From the NCBI GenBank assembly GCA_021786335.1, contig JAJYNM010000017.1, positions 1 to 21,291 on the forward strand: a stretch of DNA of 21,291 bases. The letters are read 5' to 3'. The position numbers were made by a program, and so were the translations under genes. Below are positions 1 through 6,463 of the stretch, piece by piece. The notes under the pieces were generated by a model that worked only from the letters and a program-made list of their open reading frames with translations, ran no database searches and was not told the origin of the DNA. This stretch comes from an archaeon. Its GTDB lineage: Archaea; Thermoproteota; Nitrososphaeria; Nitrososphaerales; UBA183. The first letter of the stretch is position 1. Each line of letters begins with the position of its first letter.

Positions 1-976
1 TCTTCTCGCCTTCTCCGACCTCCACTATCTTCGCGCTCAGGTCGATGACAGGAGGGTACGCGACGGCTGTCCCGACGCCGTAGCCGTCGACGATGGGATT
101 GAGCCTGACTATGGCATCCTCGTCGAGCCTCCCTGATGCTATGATCTTGACGTCCTTCCCCCCGCGTATGTCCAGCTCCCACCGCACCTCTTCGGCTATC
201 TTCGTAAAGTCCCCGCGTCTCGATGCTGGGGTGTCAAGCCGCACCCCCCAGAGCTTCGGGCCCAGGACCTCGAAGGCCTTGATGGACTCCGACTTCTCGT
301 CCCAGAAGGTGTCTACGAGCGCGACGCGTGGGATGTTCTTTGGCACTGTCTCGTCGAACAGGCGCCAGGCTTTCTCTTGGCTCCCAAGTATCTGGACGAG
401 GGCGTGCGGCATCGTCCCGGACGGCTCGATGCCCAGGAGCTTCGCCCCCAGGACGTTGGAGACGCCGTCGAAGCCGGCGACATAACACGCCCGCTCGACC
501 AAAGGTGCCAGGGCGGGGTGCACCCTCCTGGTGCCGAAACTGAGGAGGAGCTTCTGGCCCGTGGCCAATCTGAGCTTTGCAGCCCTTGTGGAGATGCTGG
601 TGGACGCTGAGAGGAGGCCCAACAGAGGGGTCTCGTACTCTGCGAAGTCAGAGTATCTCCCCTCTATGGTGAGCAACGGTTCGTAGATTGCAGTGTTCCT
701 GTCAGCCACGAAGACAGAACCCTCGTCGAGGGCCCAGACGTCCACAGGGAGGCCCTCGAGCAGCTTTGTGGCCTCGTATACCCCCGTGAGGAGACCCCAG
801 TTGTCGTCGTAGGGGACATCGCGTGCGAACACCTCCATGACGACCCGAGAGTCTACGTTGTTCCGCCTGAGGACCTGCTTCGTGTGGAGGAAATAGGCGT
901 CAGTGGTCGCAGCGGTCCTGATCTCCTTCTCTGTTGCCAGCCAGAAGAGCCGGTCGTCCAAGTCAGCGCGAGGCAT
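1..976 (-). CDS. pncB: Nicotinate phosphoribosyltransferase (C-terminus cut by window edge)
   Basis: Joins nicotinate to PRPP to make nicotinate mononucleotide, the first salvage step to NAD, in the cytosol. I translated the minus strand by hand: the frame is open from an ATG at 976 to the window edge, giving 325 residues of a protein usually near 390. Family signatures are visible in order: an N-terminal TDAYFLHT stretch, then GTRRVHPA with GFDGVSNVLGAKLLG and the phosphoribosyl-site segment SGTMPHAL, then an IIASGRLDEDAI strand and DGYGVGTAVA in the barrel. The start is the only ATG near the beginning of similarity. The gene diverges from the tRNA gene next to it. The missing end probably holds a zinc-knuckle tail, as in many archaeal members, but this cannot be seen. 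The family call is firm. Confidence 0.9.
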   Translation of the reverse strand, partial: MPRADLDDRLFWLATEKEIRTAATTDAYFLHTKQVLRRNNVDSRVVMEVFARDVPYDDNWGLLTGVYEATKLLEGLPVDVWALDEGSVFVADRNTAIYEPLLTIEGRYSDFAEYETPLLGLLSASTSISTRAAKLRLATGQKLLLSFGTRRVHPALAPLVERACYVAGFDGVSNVLGAKLLGIEPSGTMPHALVQILGSQEKAWRLFDETVPKNIPRVALVDTFWDEKSESIKAFEVLGPKLWGVRLDTPASRRGDFTKIAEEVRWELDIRGGKDVKIIASGRLDEDAIVRLNPIVDGYGVGTAVAYPPVIDLSAKIVEVGEGEK

Positions 977-1045
977 CGGGCTCGGCGGGGAGCCGTCCGG
1001 CAAAAGTGTTTCCCCTGGACCTGAAGTAGCTGAGGCTGACTAACC

Positions 1046-1051
1046 CTTAAA
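1046..1051 (+). promoter_or_regulatory. TATA-like box of the tRNA gene
   Basis: CTTAAA lies 29-34 bp before the first base of the tRNA, the normal distance for an archaeal TATA box. No other A/T-rich stretch is near. Confidence 0.45.
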
Positions 1052-1079
1052 CGCGGAAGGCGTCAGGCTGAGAACTGGT

Positions 1080-1172
1080 GGGCCGGTAGTTCAGCGGTAC
1101 GAACGTCCGCCTCGCACGCGGAAGAACCCCGAAAGGGCTCCAAGGTCGGGGGTTCAATTCCCCCCCGGTCCA
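1080..1172 (+). tRNA. tRNA-Ala(CGC) with a 20-nt insert
   Basis: A full cloverleaf can be drawn. The acceptor stem is GGGCCGG (1080-1086) with CCGGTCC (1165-1171), including the G3:U70 pair that marks alanine tRNAs. The D-stem is GTTC/GAAC and the anticodon stem TCCGC (1106-1110)/GCGGA (1118-1122). The loop CTCGCAC has anticodon CGC at 1113-1115. The T-arm is GGGGG-TTCAATT-CCCCC (1148-1164), and A1172 is the discriminator base. CCA is not encoded, and a T run follows at 1175-1178. Between the anticodon stem and a normal five-base variable loop (AGGTC, 1143-1147) sit 20 extra bases, 1123-1142, with a CCC-GAAA-GGG hairpin core. Removing them gives an ordinary 73-nt tRNA, so a non-canonical intron is likely. 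A long variable arm is the alternative. Confidence 0.9.
1123..1142 (+). other. Probable non-canonical tRNA intron
   Basis: These 20 bases between the 3' anticodon stem and the variable loop of tRNA-Ala are not needed for the cloverleaf. Because A flanks both sides, the boundaries could shift by one base. Archaeal tRNA introns at unusual positions are cut by the splicing endonuclease at bulge-helix-bulge motifs. I could not draw a perfect one here: only a short GGA/TCC pairing plus the CCC/GGG hairpin. Confidence 0.5.
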
Positions 1173-1353
1173 CCTTTTGCTGAATCATGCCAACCTCGGC
1201 TCCGTAAAGACAGGGAAGACCGCCACAGCGAAAGCGAACGTGATATCCCCCCGGCTGGGAAGAGATTGGCTGGCTGACACAGAGGTATGAGAACTAGCGG
1301 CTCTTCGGTAGCGAGAAGAACTGGGACCGGCCTGAGCGGGGTGCTCAGGAACC

Positions 1354-2367
1354 CTAAGACTGCTGCGTCACTGGGTGAACGCTCGGCGGCGCGCCCGGGC
1401 CGGCAGGGAGGCCCATCAGAGGTTCCGTGTCAGAGAGGCCGAACTGCTTCCCCAGGTCGACCCTCAGGCCCTTGTACCTGTTGCGGACGGTGACTTCAGT
1501 GACCCCGGACGCCTCTGCTATCTCTTTCTGGGTTTTGACCTCCCCTTCGATGACCCCTGCGAGATAGAGGGCGGCGGCCGCCAGGCCCATGGGGGACTTC
1601 CCGGCGGAGATCTCCCTCTCCTCGGTGACTCTCACTATTTCGATGGCCTTGCGTGCTACCCTCTCTGACAGCCCCACCTTGGAGGCTATCCTGTTCACGC
1701 TTTTCGCTGCGTCTGCCACTGGCATCGTCAGGTCCATCTCTCTAAGCAGTATGCGATAGTCCCTTGCCACGGCTTTCTTCTCCAGGTTATTCACCGCAGC
1801 TATGTCCTTGAGCGTCCTAGGAGTCTCCGTGTCCCTCATCGCGGCGTATAGTGCTGCCGCGGAGATTCCTATGATTGAGCGGCCGCGAAGGAGCCCCCTC
1901 TCGAGTGCCTTCCTGTAGATGTAGGCAGCACGCTCTCTGACGGCCTGGGACGTGCCGAGCTTGTCAGCCATCTTCTCGAGCTCGCGGAGGGCTATGCTGA
2001 GGTTCTTCTCCTGGGCCCCGAAAGCCGGGGAACGGTTGTCCCATCTCCTTAGCCTGTCGATGGCGGTACGCATAGGCGAAGCGAATGACCTCCCTGAGGC
2101 GTCCCTGTTCGAGCGGCCTATCATGGTAGAGAGGCCCATGTCCCTGTAGGTGATGGACGTGGGGGCGCCCGCACGGGCCCTGTCTTGGCCCCTCTCGTCG
2201 CTGAAGGAACGCCATTCCGGTCCCTGGTCGATGGACTTCTCCGTGATCACGAACCCGCAGTTCCCGCAGGTGAGCTCTCCCGTGTTGACGTCTTCTACCA
2301 GCGTCCTCTTGCCGCAGTTGGGGCACCTGTCCGAAACTTGAAGGGCCGACGTTCTAGAGTATCTCAT
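1354..2367 (-). CDS. tfb: Transcription initiation factor B (TFB, TFIIB homologue)
   Basis: Bridges TBP on the TATA box and RNA polymerase, and selects the start site. The protein has 337 residues, close to the usual 300-340. The N-terminal zinc ribbon is complete (C15, C18, C34, C37). It is followed by the B-reader/linker segment with GPEWRSF (about 50-56) and a GLSTMIG stretch near 78-84. Two cyclin-fold repeats run over roughly 115-205 and 215-305, and the helix-turn-helix near 280-300 (TQKEIAEASGVTEVTVRNRY) is the part that reads the BRE. The last 25 residues are a Pro/Gly-rich tail. The ATG at 2367 follows a strong TATA box by about 30 bp, so the mRNA leader is about 10 nt or less. Archaea often have several TFBs; whether this is the housekeeping copy cannot be told. 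Confidence 0.97.
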   Translation of the reverse strand: MRYSRTSALQVSDRCPNCGKRTLVEDVNTGELTCGNCGFVITEKSIDQGPEWRSFSDERGQDRARAGAPTSITYRDMGLSTMIGRSNRDASGRSFASPMRTAIDRLRRWDNRSPAFGAQEKNLSIALRELEKMADKLGTSQAVRERAAYIYRKALERGLLRGRSIIGISAAALYAAMRDTETPRTLKDIAAVNNLEKKAVARDYRILLREMDLTMPVADAAKSVNRIASKVGLSERVARKAIEIVRVTEEREISAGKSPMGLAAAALYLAGVIEGEVKTQKEIAEASGVTEVTVRNRYKGLRVDLGKQFGLSDTEPLMGLPAGPGAPPSVHPVTQQS

Positions 2368-2396
2368 GATATACTATACAACCAAATGATGATATC

Positions 2397-2406
2397 CTTA
2401 TATAAG
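2397..2406 (-). promoter_or_regulatory. Palindromic TATA box of tfb
   Basis: CTTATATAAG is a perfect 10-bp palindrome, 30-39 bp before the tfb ATG. Being symmetric, it could also serve rightward transcription, but the next rightward gene starts 150 bp away and has its own A/T box near 2520-2527. Confidence 0.65.
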
Positions 2407-2554
2407 CATAGTAGTATTTCTCTAGTTAGTAACCACTTCTGAGCTTACCAGCAAAACATGGCGCTTCAGAAACACCTGGAACTCGCTTCCCTGGGCACCG
2501 CCTGGCAGGGCAGAGGTAGGCGTATTACTGACTTCGTGATTGGACCAGGCTGAT

Positions 2555-2929
2555 ATGGCTGAGGGTGAAGAAGGTCTCGCTTCGATTTTCGGACTACTCG
2601 CCCTGGTTCCCACAGGCAGGGCGACAGTCAGTGTGGGGGGCCGGCCGCTGGTCACCGTAGACGCAGACAGGAAGATGCTTGACCTGGAGGTCGCTGGGAT
2701 GGAAGAATCAGGAGTCAGCCTCTTGGATTTCGTCAGGTCGGGAGCAGGACCGGGCGCAGCCATCGAGTCCGTGCGGGCAGGCGGCACCCTTTCTAGGTTG
2801 GGCTGGAAGTTGAACGTCTACGCGGGAGGCGACAGGGTCCTAAGCATGGGCAGCGGAGTGTCTAGGCTGACTGGCCACATCAATGTGAACCCGCGGGGAC
2901 TGAAGAAGCTGCTGAAGGCGTTGAGCTGA
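2555..2929 (+). CDS. Conserved-looking small protein of unknown function (124 aa)
   Basis: I do not recognise a named family. The protein is soluble, without signal peptide or membrane segment. It starts acidic (MAEGEEG) and carries a beta-rich stretch (TGRATVSVGGRPLVTV). Residues about 75-124 are well formed: an AGGTLSRLGWKLNVY strand, a VLSMGSGVSRLTGHINVN segment and a basic helix, RGLKKLLKAL, at the end. I chose the ATG at 2555 rather than a TTG at 2540 because GTATTACT at 2520-2527 is then at TATA distance (28-35 bp). Its TGA ends at 2929, directly against the stop codon of the opposing gene. The C-terminal pattern loosely resembles that neighbour. Confidence 0.6.
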   Translation: MAEGEEGLASIFGLLALVPTGRATVSVGGRPLVTVDADRKMLDLEVAGMEESGVSLLDFVRSGAGPGAAIESVRAGGTLSRLGWKLNVYAGGDRVLSMGSGVSRLTGHINVNPRGLKKLLKALS

Positions 2930-3172
2930 CTACTGCTTCGACATCATAGCGACGTTCTTCGAAGCCGACGCTTGCTTCTCACCTTCGGTGATGTCCCTGA
3001 TGTGGGCGGTGAGGGTTACGAGGCCGTTGCATTCGACGCTCATCCCGAGACTGGGGAACCTCACGCTCATCCCTTGGAGGTTGATGTCCAGCTGAGAGTG
3101 CTTGTCTGACAACGCCCCTAGTATTCCTTCTACGATATTCATTGCGTCTTCCGCGCCCTTAGACTGTGTCAT
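2930..3172 (-). CDS. Small protein of unknown function (80 aa)
   Basis: No family recognised. An N-terminal helix (MNIVEGILGALSD) is followed by alternating strands (QLDINLQGMSVRF, GLVTLTAHIRDI) and a polar, Lys/Ser-rich tail. It is likely a small alpha/beta cytosolic protein. An in-frame TTG lies upstream at 3193, but the ATG at 3172 is preferred: GTATTTAC at about 3195-3202 is then 23-30 bp upstream, fitting a leaderless transcript. It is convergent with, and touches, the 2555-2929 gene. Its pattern of strand, Arg/Ser-Leu-Gly and a final His-Ile strand weakly resembles the C-terminus of that neighbour, so a shared origin is possible but unproven. Confidence 0.55.
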   Translation of the reverse strand: MTQSKGAEDAMNIVEGILGALSDKHSQLDINLQGMSVRFPSLGMSVECNGLVTLTAHIRDITEGEKQASASKNVAMMSKQ

Positions 3173-3210
3173 GAGTAGGTCTGGCACGGCCAAGGTATTT
3201 ACGGGTTAGG

Positions 3211-3217
3211 TAGGGCT
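3211..3217. repeat. Left direct repeat flanking the MITE-like element
   Basis: TAGGGCT here recurs at 3324-3330 just outside the other end of the inverted-repeat element. It looks like a target-site duplication of 7 bp. If 8 bp is meant, the first base differs (G at 3210, C at 3323). Confidence 0.6.
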
Positions 3218-3322
3218 TGGGTTGTTGAATAACTACCATACTTGCTTTAGTTCCGACCAAATAGCGGGCCTATTTGCGAGTTAACACAGAGGCGGTCACA
3301 TTTCGAGTTATTCAACAACCCA
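3218..3322. mobile_element. 105-bp MITE-like element with 17-bp terminal inverted repeats
   Basis: The ends TGGGTTGTTGAATAACT (3218-3234) and AGTTATTCAACAACCCA (3306-3322) are perfect reverse complements. Direct repeats TAGGGCT flank both sides. There is no room for a transposase, so the element would be non-autonomous and depend on an insertion sequence elsewhere with the same ends. Inside lies a hairpin, CAAATAG-CGGGC-CTATTTG (3258-3276), and a second partial copy of the end motif (GCGAGTTAAC against TCGAGTTATT). It sits between the 3172 gene promoter region and the methyltransferase 3' side, so no gene appears interrupted. The long inverted ends could instead act as a transcription-end hairpin, but the flanking repeats favour insertion. 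Confidence 0.7.
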
Positions 3323-3323
3323 C

Positions 3324-3330
3324 TAGGGCT
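3324..3330. repeat. Right direct repeat flanking the MITE-like element
   Basis: Second copy of TAGGGCT, one base beyond the right inverted repeat; partner of 3211-3217. Confidence 0.6.
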
Positions 3331-3511
3331 GGCACCAAATCCAAGAGGCGGGAACTTCACGCGAAGAGCCTGGTCTTCACCGGACCCTTCTCTTCGTACT
3401 CGTTCGGCGCATGATATGCGACGATCAGAACAAGGACCGTCACCACCCCGAACACCAGCCTCTCTTGCCGTCTTCCCGTATGCTTGCATAGCCCTCGGAG
3501 GAGGCCCCGAT

Positions 3512-4087
3512 TTAGACAGAGCGTGGGGCGGCCGTCGTCGATGTTCTGTCCGGAGTCGGGCGTTCGTACGGAGGCACCACATATAGGGAGATGTCGTCGT
3601 CCGAATCCGTAGAGGCGGGGGACCAGCCGTCGAATGTCCAGACGTAGGAAATGACCCTGGCCCCTGGTCTGAGCTCTGAGAGGAGCTTCGCCTTCAACTT
3701 TCGGTTTGCCCCCTGAGAGAGAAAGAGCGTGACCACCGTTGCCTCGCTCAGGTCTATGTGGAAGAGGTTCCCCCAGACCACCCGTACCTGGTCCTTGAGC
3801 ATATTGGTCCACACCAAGAATCTTGAAAGGAGCACCCGGATGGGGTCCGCCTCCACGCCGACCGCCCTGGCGCGATATGTCTTCGCCGCTTCCACTATGA
3901 TCCGTCCATCCCCCGAACCGAGGTCGTAAACCACGTCCGATGGCCCCACACCACACATCTCAAGCATCTTCCGTACCTTCCTACGCGAAGTGGGCTGCCA
4001 TCCCGCCCCGATGGAGGCAGACCACAAGAGGAAGACACCCAAGACAGATACTGACACGATGGTAACCCAGCCCAGGAGAGCAGCCAA
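3512..4087 (-). CDS. Membrane-anchored class I SAM-dependent methyltransferase (FAM173/ATPSCKMT-like)
   Basis: 191 residues. One hydrophobic N-terminal segment (about 5-24) would anchor it in the membrane. Then comes a methyltransferase domain with a PTSRRKVRKML lead-in, motif I VYDLGSGDGRI (53-63), an acidic ribose-binding position in GVEADP (77-82), and a DLSEATVVTLFLS strand. This order (membrane segment, PTS lead-in, DLGSGDGR) is typical of the FAM173 group, whose eukaryotic members methylate lysine on membrane ATP-synthase or ADP/ATP carrier proteins. The archaeal substrate is unknown to me. The start is a TTG at 4087: no ATG exists before the upstream stop, and an A/T-rich stretch at 4107-4127 could be its promoter. 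It runs in the same direction as nob1, 66 bp after it. Confidence 0.75.
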   Translation of the reverse strand: MAALLGWVTIVSVSVLGVFLLWSASIGAGWQPTSRRKVRKMLEMCGVGPSDVVYDLGSGDGRIIVEAAKTYRARAVGVEADPIRVLLSRFLVWTNMLKDQVRVVWGNLFHIDLSEATVVTLFLSQGANRKLKAKLLSELRPGARVISYVWTFDGWSPASTDSDDDISLYVVPPYERPTPDRTSTTAAPRSV

Positions 4088-4153
4088 CTGGCCATATGGG
4101 GGCGCGTCGGAGATAAGATCGTTTCTAATCCATCAGGCAGTCAGGGCAAGATC

Positions 4154-4666
4154 TCACGCCCGCGGTCGGACTTGGCCGTTCGAAGCTTTCCTTGACAGTT
4201 GAGTGCCGCAGACGGGGCAGGTGGTGAGCTTAGGGTTGGCGTAAATCTTGCCGCAACCCCTGCAATACATCTTCCAGCCGATGCTCTTCCATTCTCCTCC
4301 CTTCAGGGAAGTCGGAGCCAGCGGGATAGAGAGGATTTCTGCGACGTTGCGGACCGCGAAGTCGTCAGAGACCAGGTTGACCCCGCCGTCTCTGACCTTC
4401 AAGTCGAGCCCCAGGGCGAGGAGCGAAACGTCTGTCTGGGAAAGGGCTCGGATGTCCCCCGTCTTAGTCGCCGTAGCCTTGACAAGACTGATCGACTCCT
4501 TGGAAGGTTCGGTGACCTGCACCCTGGAATGTATGAGCGATGACCCGACGCTGTTGTGTTTAACCTCCTCGAGGACGAGGTAGGTCGTATAGTACCGCCC
4601 GCTTCCCTGATAAGGTATCCCGGCGTAGAATGCCGTGGAGTCAAGGACGTATGCCGGGTCAGACAA
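4154..4666 (-). CDS. nob1: Nob1-type endoribonuclease (PIN domain plus zinc ribbon)
   Basis: Predicted to cut the 3' end of pre-16S rRNA during small-subunit maturation. 170 residues. The PIN domain begins at once with YVLDSTAFYAG. Acidic catalytic candidates are D9, E33/E34, D79 and D101/D102, spaced as in PIN nucleases. Residues 132-153 form a zinc ribbon with C135, C138, C150 and C153, the Nob1 hallmark, and a basic tail follows. The start is a TTG at 4666, since no in-frame ATG is found upstream and the PIN domain needs this whole N-terminus. The gene diverges from aIF5A, so two translation-related genes share the 138-bp spacer. Confidence 0.9.
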   Translation of the reverse strand: MSDPAYVLDSTAFYAGIPYQGSGRYYTTYLVLEEVKHNSVGSSLIHSRVQVTEPSKESISLVKATATKTGDIRALSQTDVSLLALGLDLKVRDGGVNLVSDDFAVRNVAEILSIPLAPTSLKGGEWKSIGWKMYCRGCGKIYANPKLTTCPVCGTQLSRKASNGQVRPRA

Positions 4667-4766
4667 TGGGGGGTGCCTTCAAGGAGTGTTTCTTACCTTA
4701 GGGCTGCGGTTTCAACCGTCTTGGGCTCAGTCAATCGCTCGTGCGATTGGTCCGCTGGGTGAGACG

Positions 4767-4774
4767 TTTATTTA
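4767..4774 (+). promoter_or_regulatory. TATA-like box of aIF5A
   Basis: TTTATTTA lies 31-38 bp before the TTG start. A GGAGG at 4785-4789 is 15 nt from the start and probably too far to act as a ribosome site. Confidence 0.55.
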
Positions 4775-4804
4775 GCTTCCCTAAGGAGGCACGCCTGCTT
4801 ATCT

Positions 4805-5215
4805 TTGAGCAGACCTGCAGAGCTTGGTAGCGTAAAGGAAGGAAGCTACATCATAATCGACGGAGAACCATGTAAGGTGGTGAGCCGTGAACACTTCAAG
4901 CCCGGGAAGCACGGGAGCGCCAAAGTGAGGCTTGTCGCAATCTCGCTGTTCACCGGAACAAAGAAGAGCTACGTCTCCCCTGCCGAATCCAGGGTTGACA
5001 TACCGATGATCGACAAGAGGTCAGGCCAAGTGACCACCATCATGGACAACACGGTGCAGATAATGGATTTGCAGACCTTCGAAGTCCTTGAGACAGGAAA
5101 GCCCAGCGCGGAAGAGATGGCTGAACTTAACGGCACCCTCGGACCTGGCGTCGAAGTCGAGTACTGGTCGATGATGGGACGGAACAGGATAATGCGAATC
5201 AAGGGCGGGTCCTGA
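4805..5215 (+). CDS. eif5a: Translation factor aIF5A (hypusine-containing)
   Basis: Helps stalled ribosomes form peptide bonds, for example at polyproline. 136 residues, the normal length. The N-terminal SH3-like domain carries the modification loop FKPGKHGSAK (31-40). K35 is the lysine that deoxyhypusine synthase would modify. The C-terminal OB-fold spans about 72-136. The start codon is TTG (4805), which gives the expected N-terminus and TATA spacing. The gene appears monocistronic, as the following gene has its own A/T box. The modifying enzyme is not in this window. Confidence 0.96.
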   Translation: MSRPAELGSVKEGSYIIIDGEPCKVVSREHFKPGKHGSAKVRLVAISLFTGTKKSYVSPAESRVDIPMIDKRSGQVTTIMDNTVQIMDLQTFEVLETGKPSAEEMAELNGTLGPGVEVEYWSMMGRNRIMRIKGGS

Positions 5216-5258
5216 GCCACCACCGCTGACGCCGTTGAAAGCGCGTTCAAATCTGTAG

Positions 5259-5266
5259 GTTTAATC
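5259..5266 (+). promoter_or_regulatory. TATA-like box of the 5285 gene
   Basis: GTTTAATC is 19-26 bp before the ATG, consistent with leaderless initiation. Confidence 0.45.
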
Positions 5267-5284
5267 TCGGACAGCCTTCACCAT

Positions 5285-6256
5285 ATGGCGATGGAGAATT
5301 CCAAAAAGGCGGTCTCTCTCACAGCTCTCGCGGTGCTTCTCCTTACGCTGGCGCCGATGACCAACGCCTCAACTTTGACCGTCGACTTGAACCCGCAGAC
5401 ACAGGTTGCAAAAGTCAACAGCCTGAGTGCCACAAAGATCGTCTTGACATATCCTGCCAACTCAACGATCGCGAGGTATCTCGAAAACGTGAACTCCTCA
5501 GAGAGTCTCAATGCGTCTTTCACCGGTGGAACCGGAGTCCGTGAGCTTCAGGGGAGCTTCGACAACGGGGACAGCTCCGTCGCCGTGAGAAACATGACCG
5601 TAGCCTTGAGCTACTCTGCGAAGGGTAACGCCACAGCCTTGGTCATCAACAAGTCGACCAACATCACCTCCTATGTCACCGGGGTATTCAAGGTGACCAA
5701 TGGGACGGTGCATGCAGACCTGGGTTGGCGGGCGTATGTGGTCAGCGGGCCAATGGACCTGGACATGCACGACCACACTGTGGACATCAACATGGTCGGG
5801 TCGATGGTCCAGGATTCCTTAGCCACGCGTGTCTTCGCCCTCGAGTTCATCCTGAGCGCCTTCGGCGGAAGCGGTGTCTGGAACAGCCCGACGCTGAACT
5901 TCACAGCCCTGAACACCCCACTCACCTCCTGGACAAAGAACTATGATGCAAGCACGAACACGACCACTTTCACGAAGACCATACCAGGAGAGTCGACCTT
6001 CTCGGCGACCTTCAGCAAAGACGGCCAGGACTACACGCTGTCTGTAGTCTCCGACCCGACTGGCGCAGTGGTGGTTCATGGATACGCCAACGCAGAGGCC
6101 AACTCCCTGGTAATCGTGCCTGCCCCTGCGACTTCAGTAGGCGTCTTGGCCGCGGGCTCCGCCATGGTGGTCGCAGCGGCAGCCGCAGCTGGCTACCTGT
6201 ATTTCAGAACGAGAAGGCCACAATCCTCCGGGAAAGCCGTTCTTCCCACCTGGTGA
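5285..6256 (+). CDS. Exported, C-terminally membrane-anchored protein of unknown function
   Basis: 323 residues; no family recognised. A Sec-type signal peptide is clear: KK, then a hydrophobic core at about 12-24, ending near TNAS. The ectodomain (about 30-275) is Ser/Thr/Asn-rich and beta-like. It holds about ten N-glycosylation sequons (such as NST, NSS, NMT, NKS, NIT, NFT), as expected of a surface protein. A hydrophobic Ala-rich segment at about 283-307, followed by FRTRR, would fix it in the membrane with a short basic cytoplasmic tail. This layout suits a cell-surface or S-layer-associated protein, but nothing shows a reaction. The start is an ATG (second in-frame ATG at 5291) just after an A/T box. 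Confidence 0.75.
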   Translation: MAMENSKKAVSLTALAVLLLTLAPMTNASTLTVDLNPQTQVAKVNSLSATKIVLTYPANSTIARYLENVNSSESLNASFTGGTGVRELQGSFDNGDSSVAVRNMTVALSYSAKGNATALVINKSTNITSYVTGVFKVTNGTVHADLGWRAYVVSGPMDLDMHDHTVDINMVGSMVQDSLATRVFALEFILSAFGGSGVWNSPTLNFTALNTPLTSWTKNYDASTNTTTFTKTIPGESTFSATFSKDGQDYTLSVVSDPTGAVVVHGYANAEANSLVIVPAPATSVGVLAAGSAMVVAAAAAAGYLYFRTRRPQSSGKAVLPTW

Positions 6257-6370
6257 GAGGACCTCACTGGGCTCCCTGCTCATTGAACCCTGGGATCGGA
6301 ACGCGTTTCATACGAGTCAACTGCTGGGATGGAAAGGCCCCCTGACCGACGGAGCATCCCGTGCTCGATG

Positions 6371-6385
6371 GACCGTCGACGGGTC
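6371..6385. repeat. Near-palindrome in the 6257-6463 spacer
   Basis: GACCGTCGACGGGTC is a palindrome apart from one extra G. It lies about 43 bp upstream of the TATA-like box of the next gene and could be a regulator site. There is no direct evidence of binding. Confidence 0.3.
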
Positions 6386-6406
6386 ATTGAGCGACATCCT
6401 CCATGG

Positions 6407-6424
6407 GTCTGGTCACGGCCAGAC
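6407..6424. promoter_or_regulatory. Inverted repeat just upstream of a TATA-like box
   Basis: GTCTGG (6407-6412) and CCAGAC (6419-6424) face each other across six bases. They end 3 bp before CTTAGATAG (6428-6436), the likely TATA box of the 6464 gene. An inverted repeat at the BRE position is where many archaeal activators or repressors bind. Confidence 0.35.
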
Positions 6425-6463
6425 TACCTTAGATAGTAGTTCACGGGGGTGTCTCCTGCAAAG

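Noticed and set aside
1173..1353. Possible box C/D RNA (GTGATAT ... CTGA) in the tRNA-tfb spacer
   Set aside because: The boxes are only about 30 nt apart and imperfect, and no second box pair is present.
3357..3956. 199-codon minus-strand frame
   Set aside because: It is a shadow of the methyltransferase in another frame. Only its last part (3357-3455) lies outside and is discussed separately.
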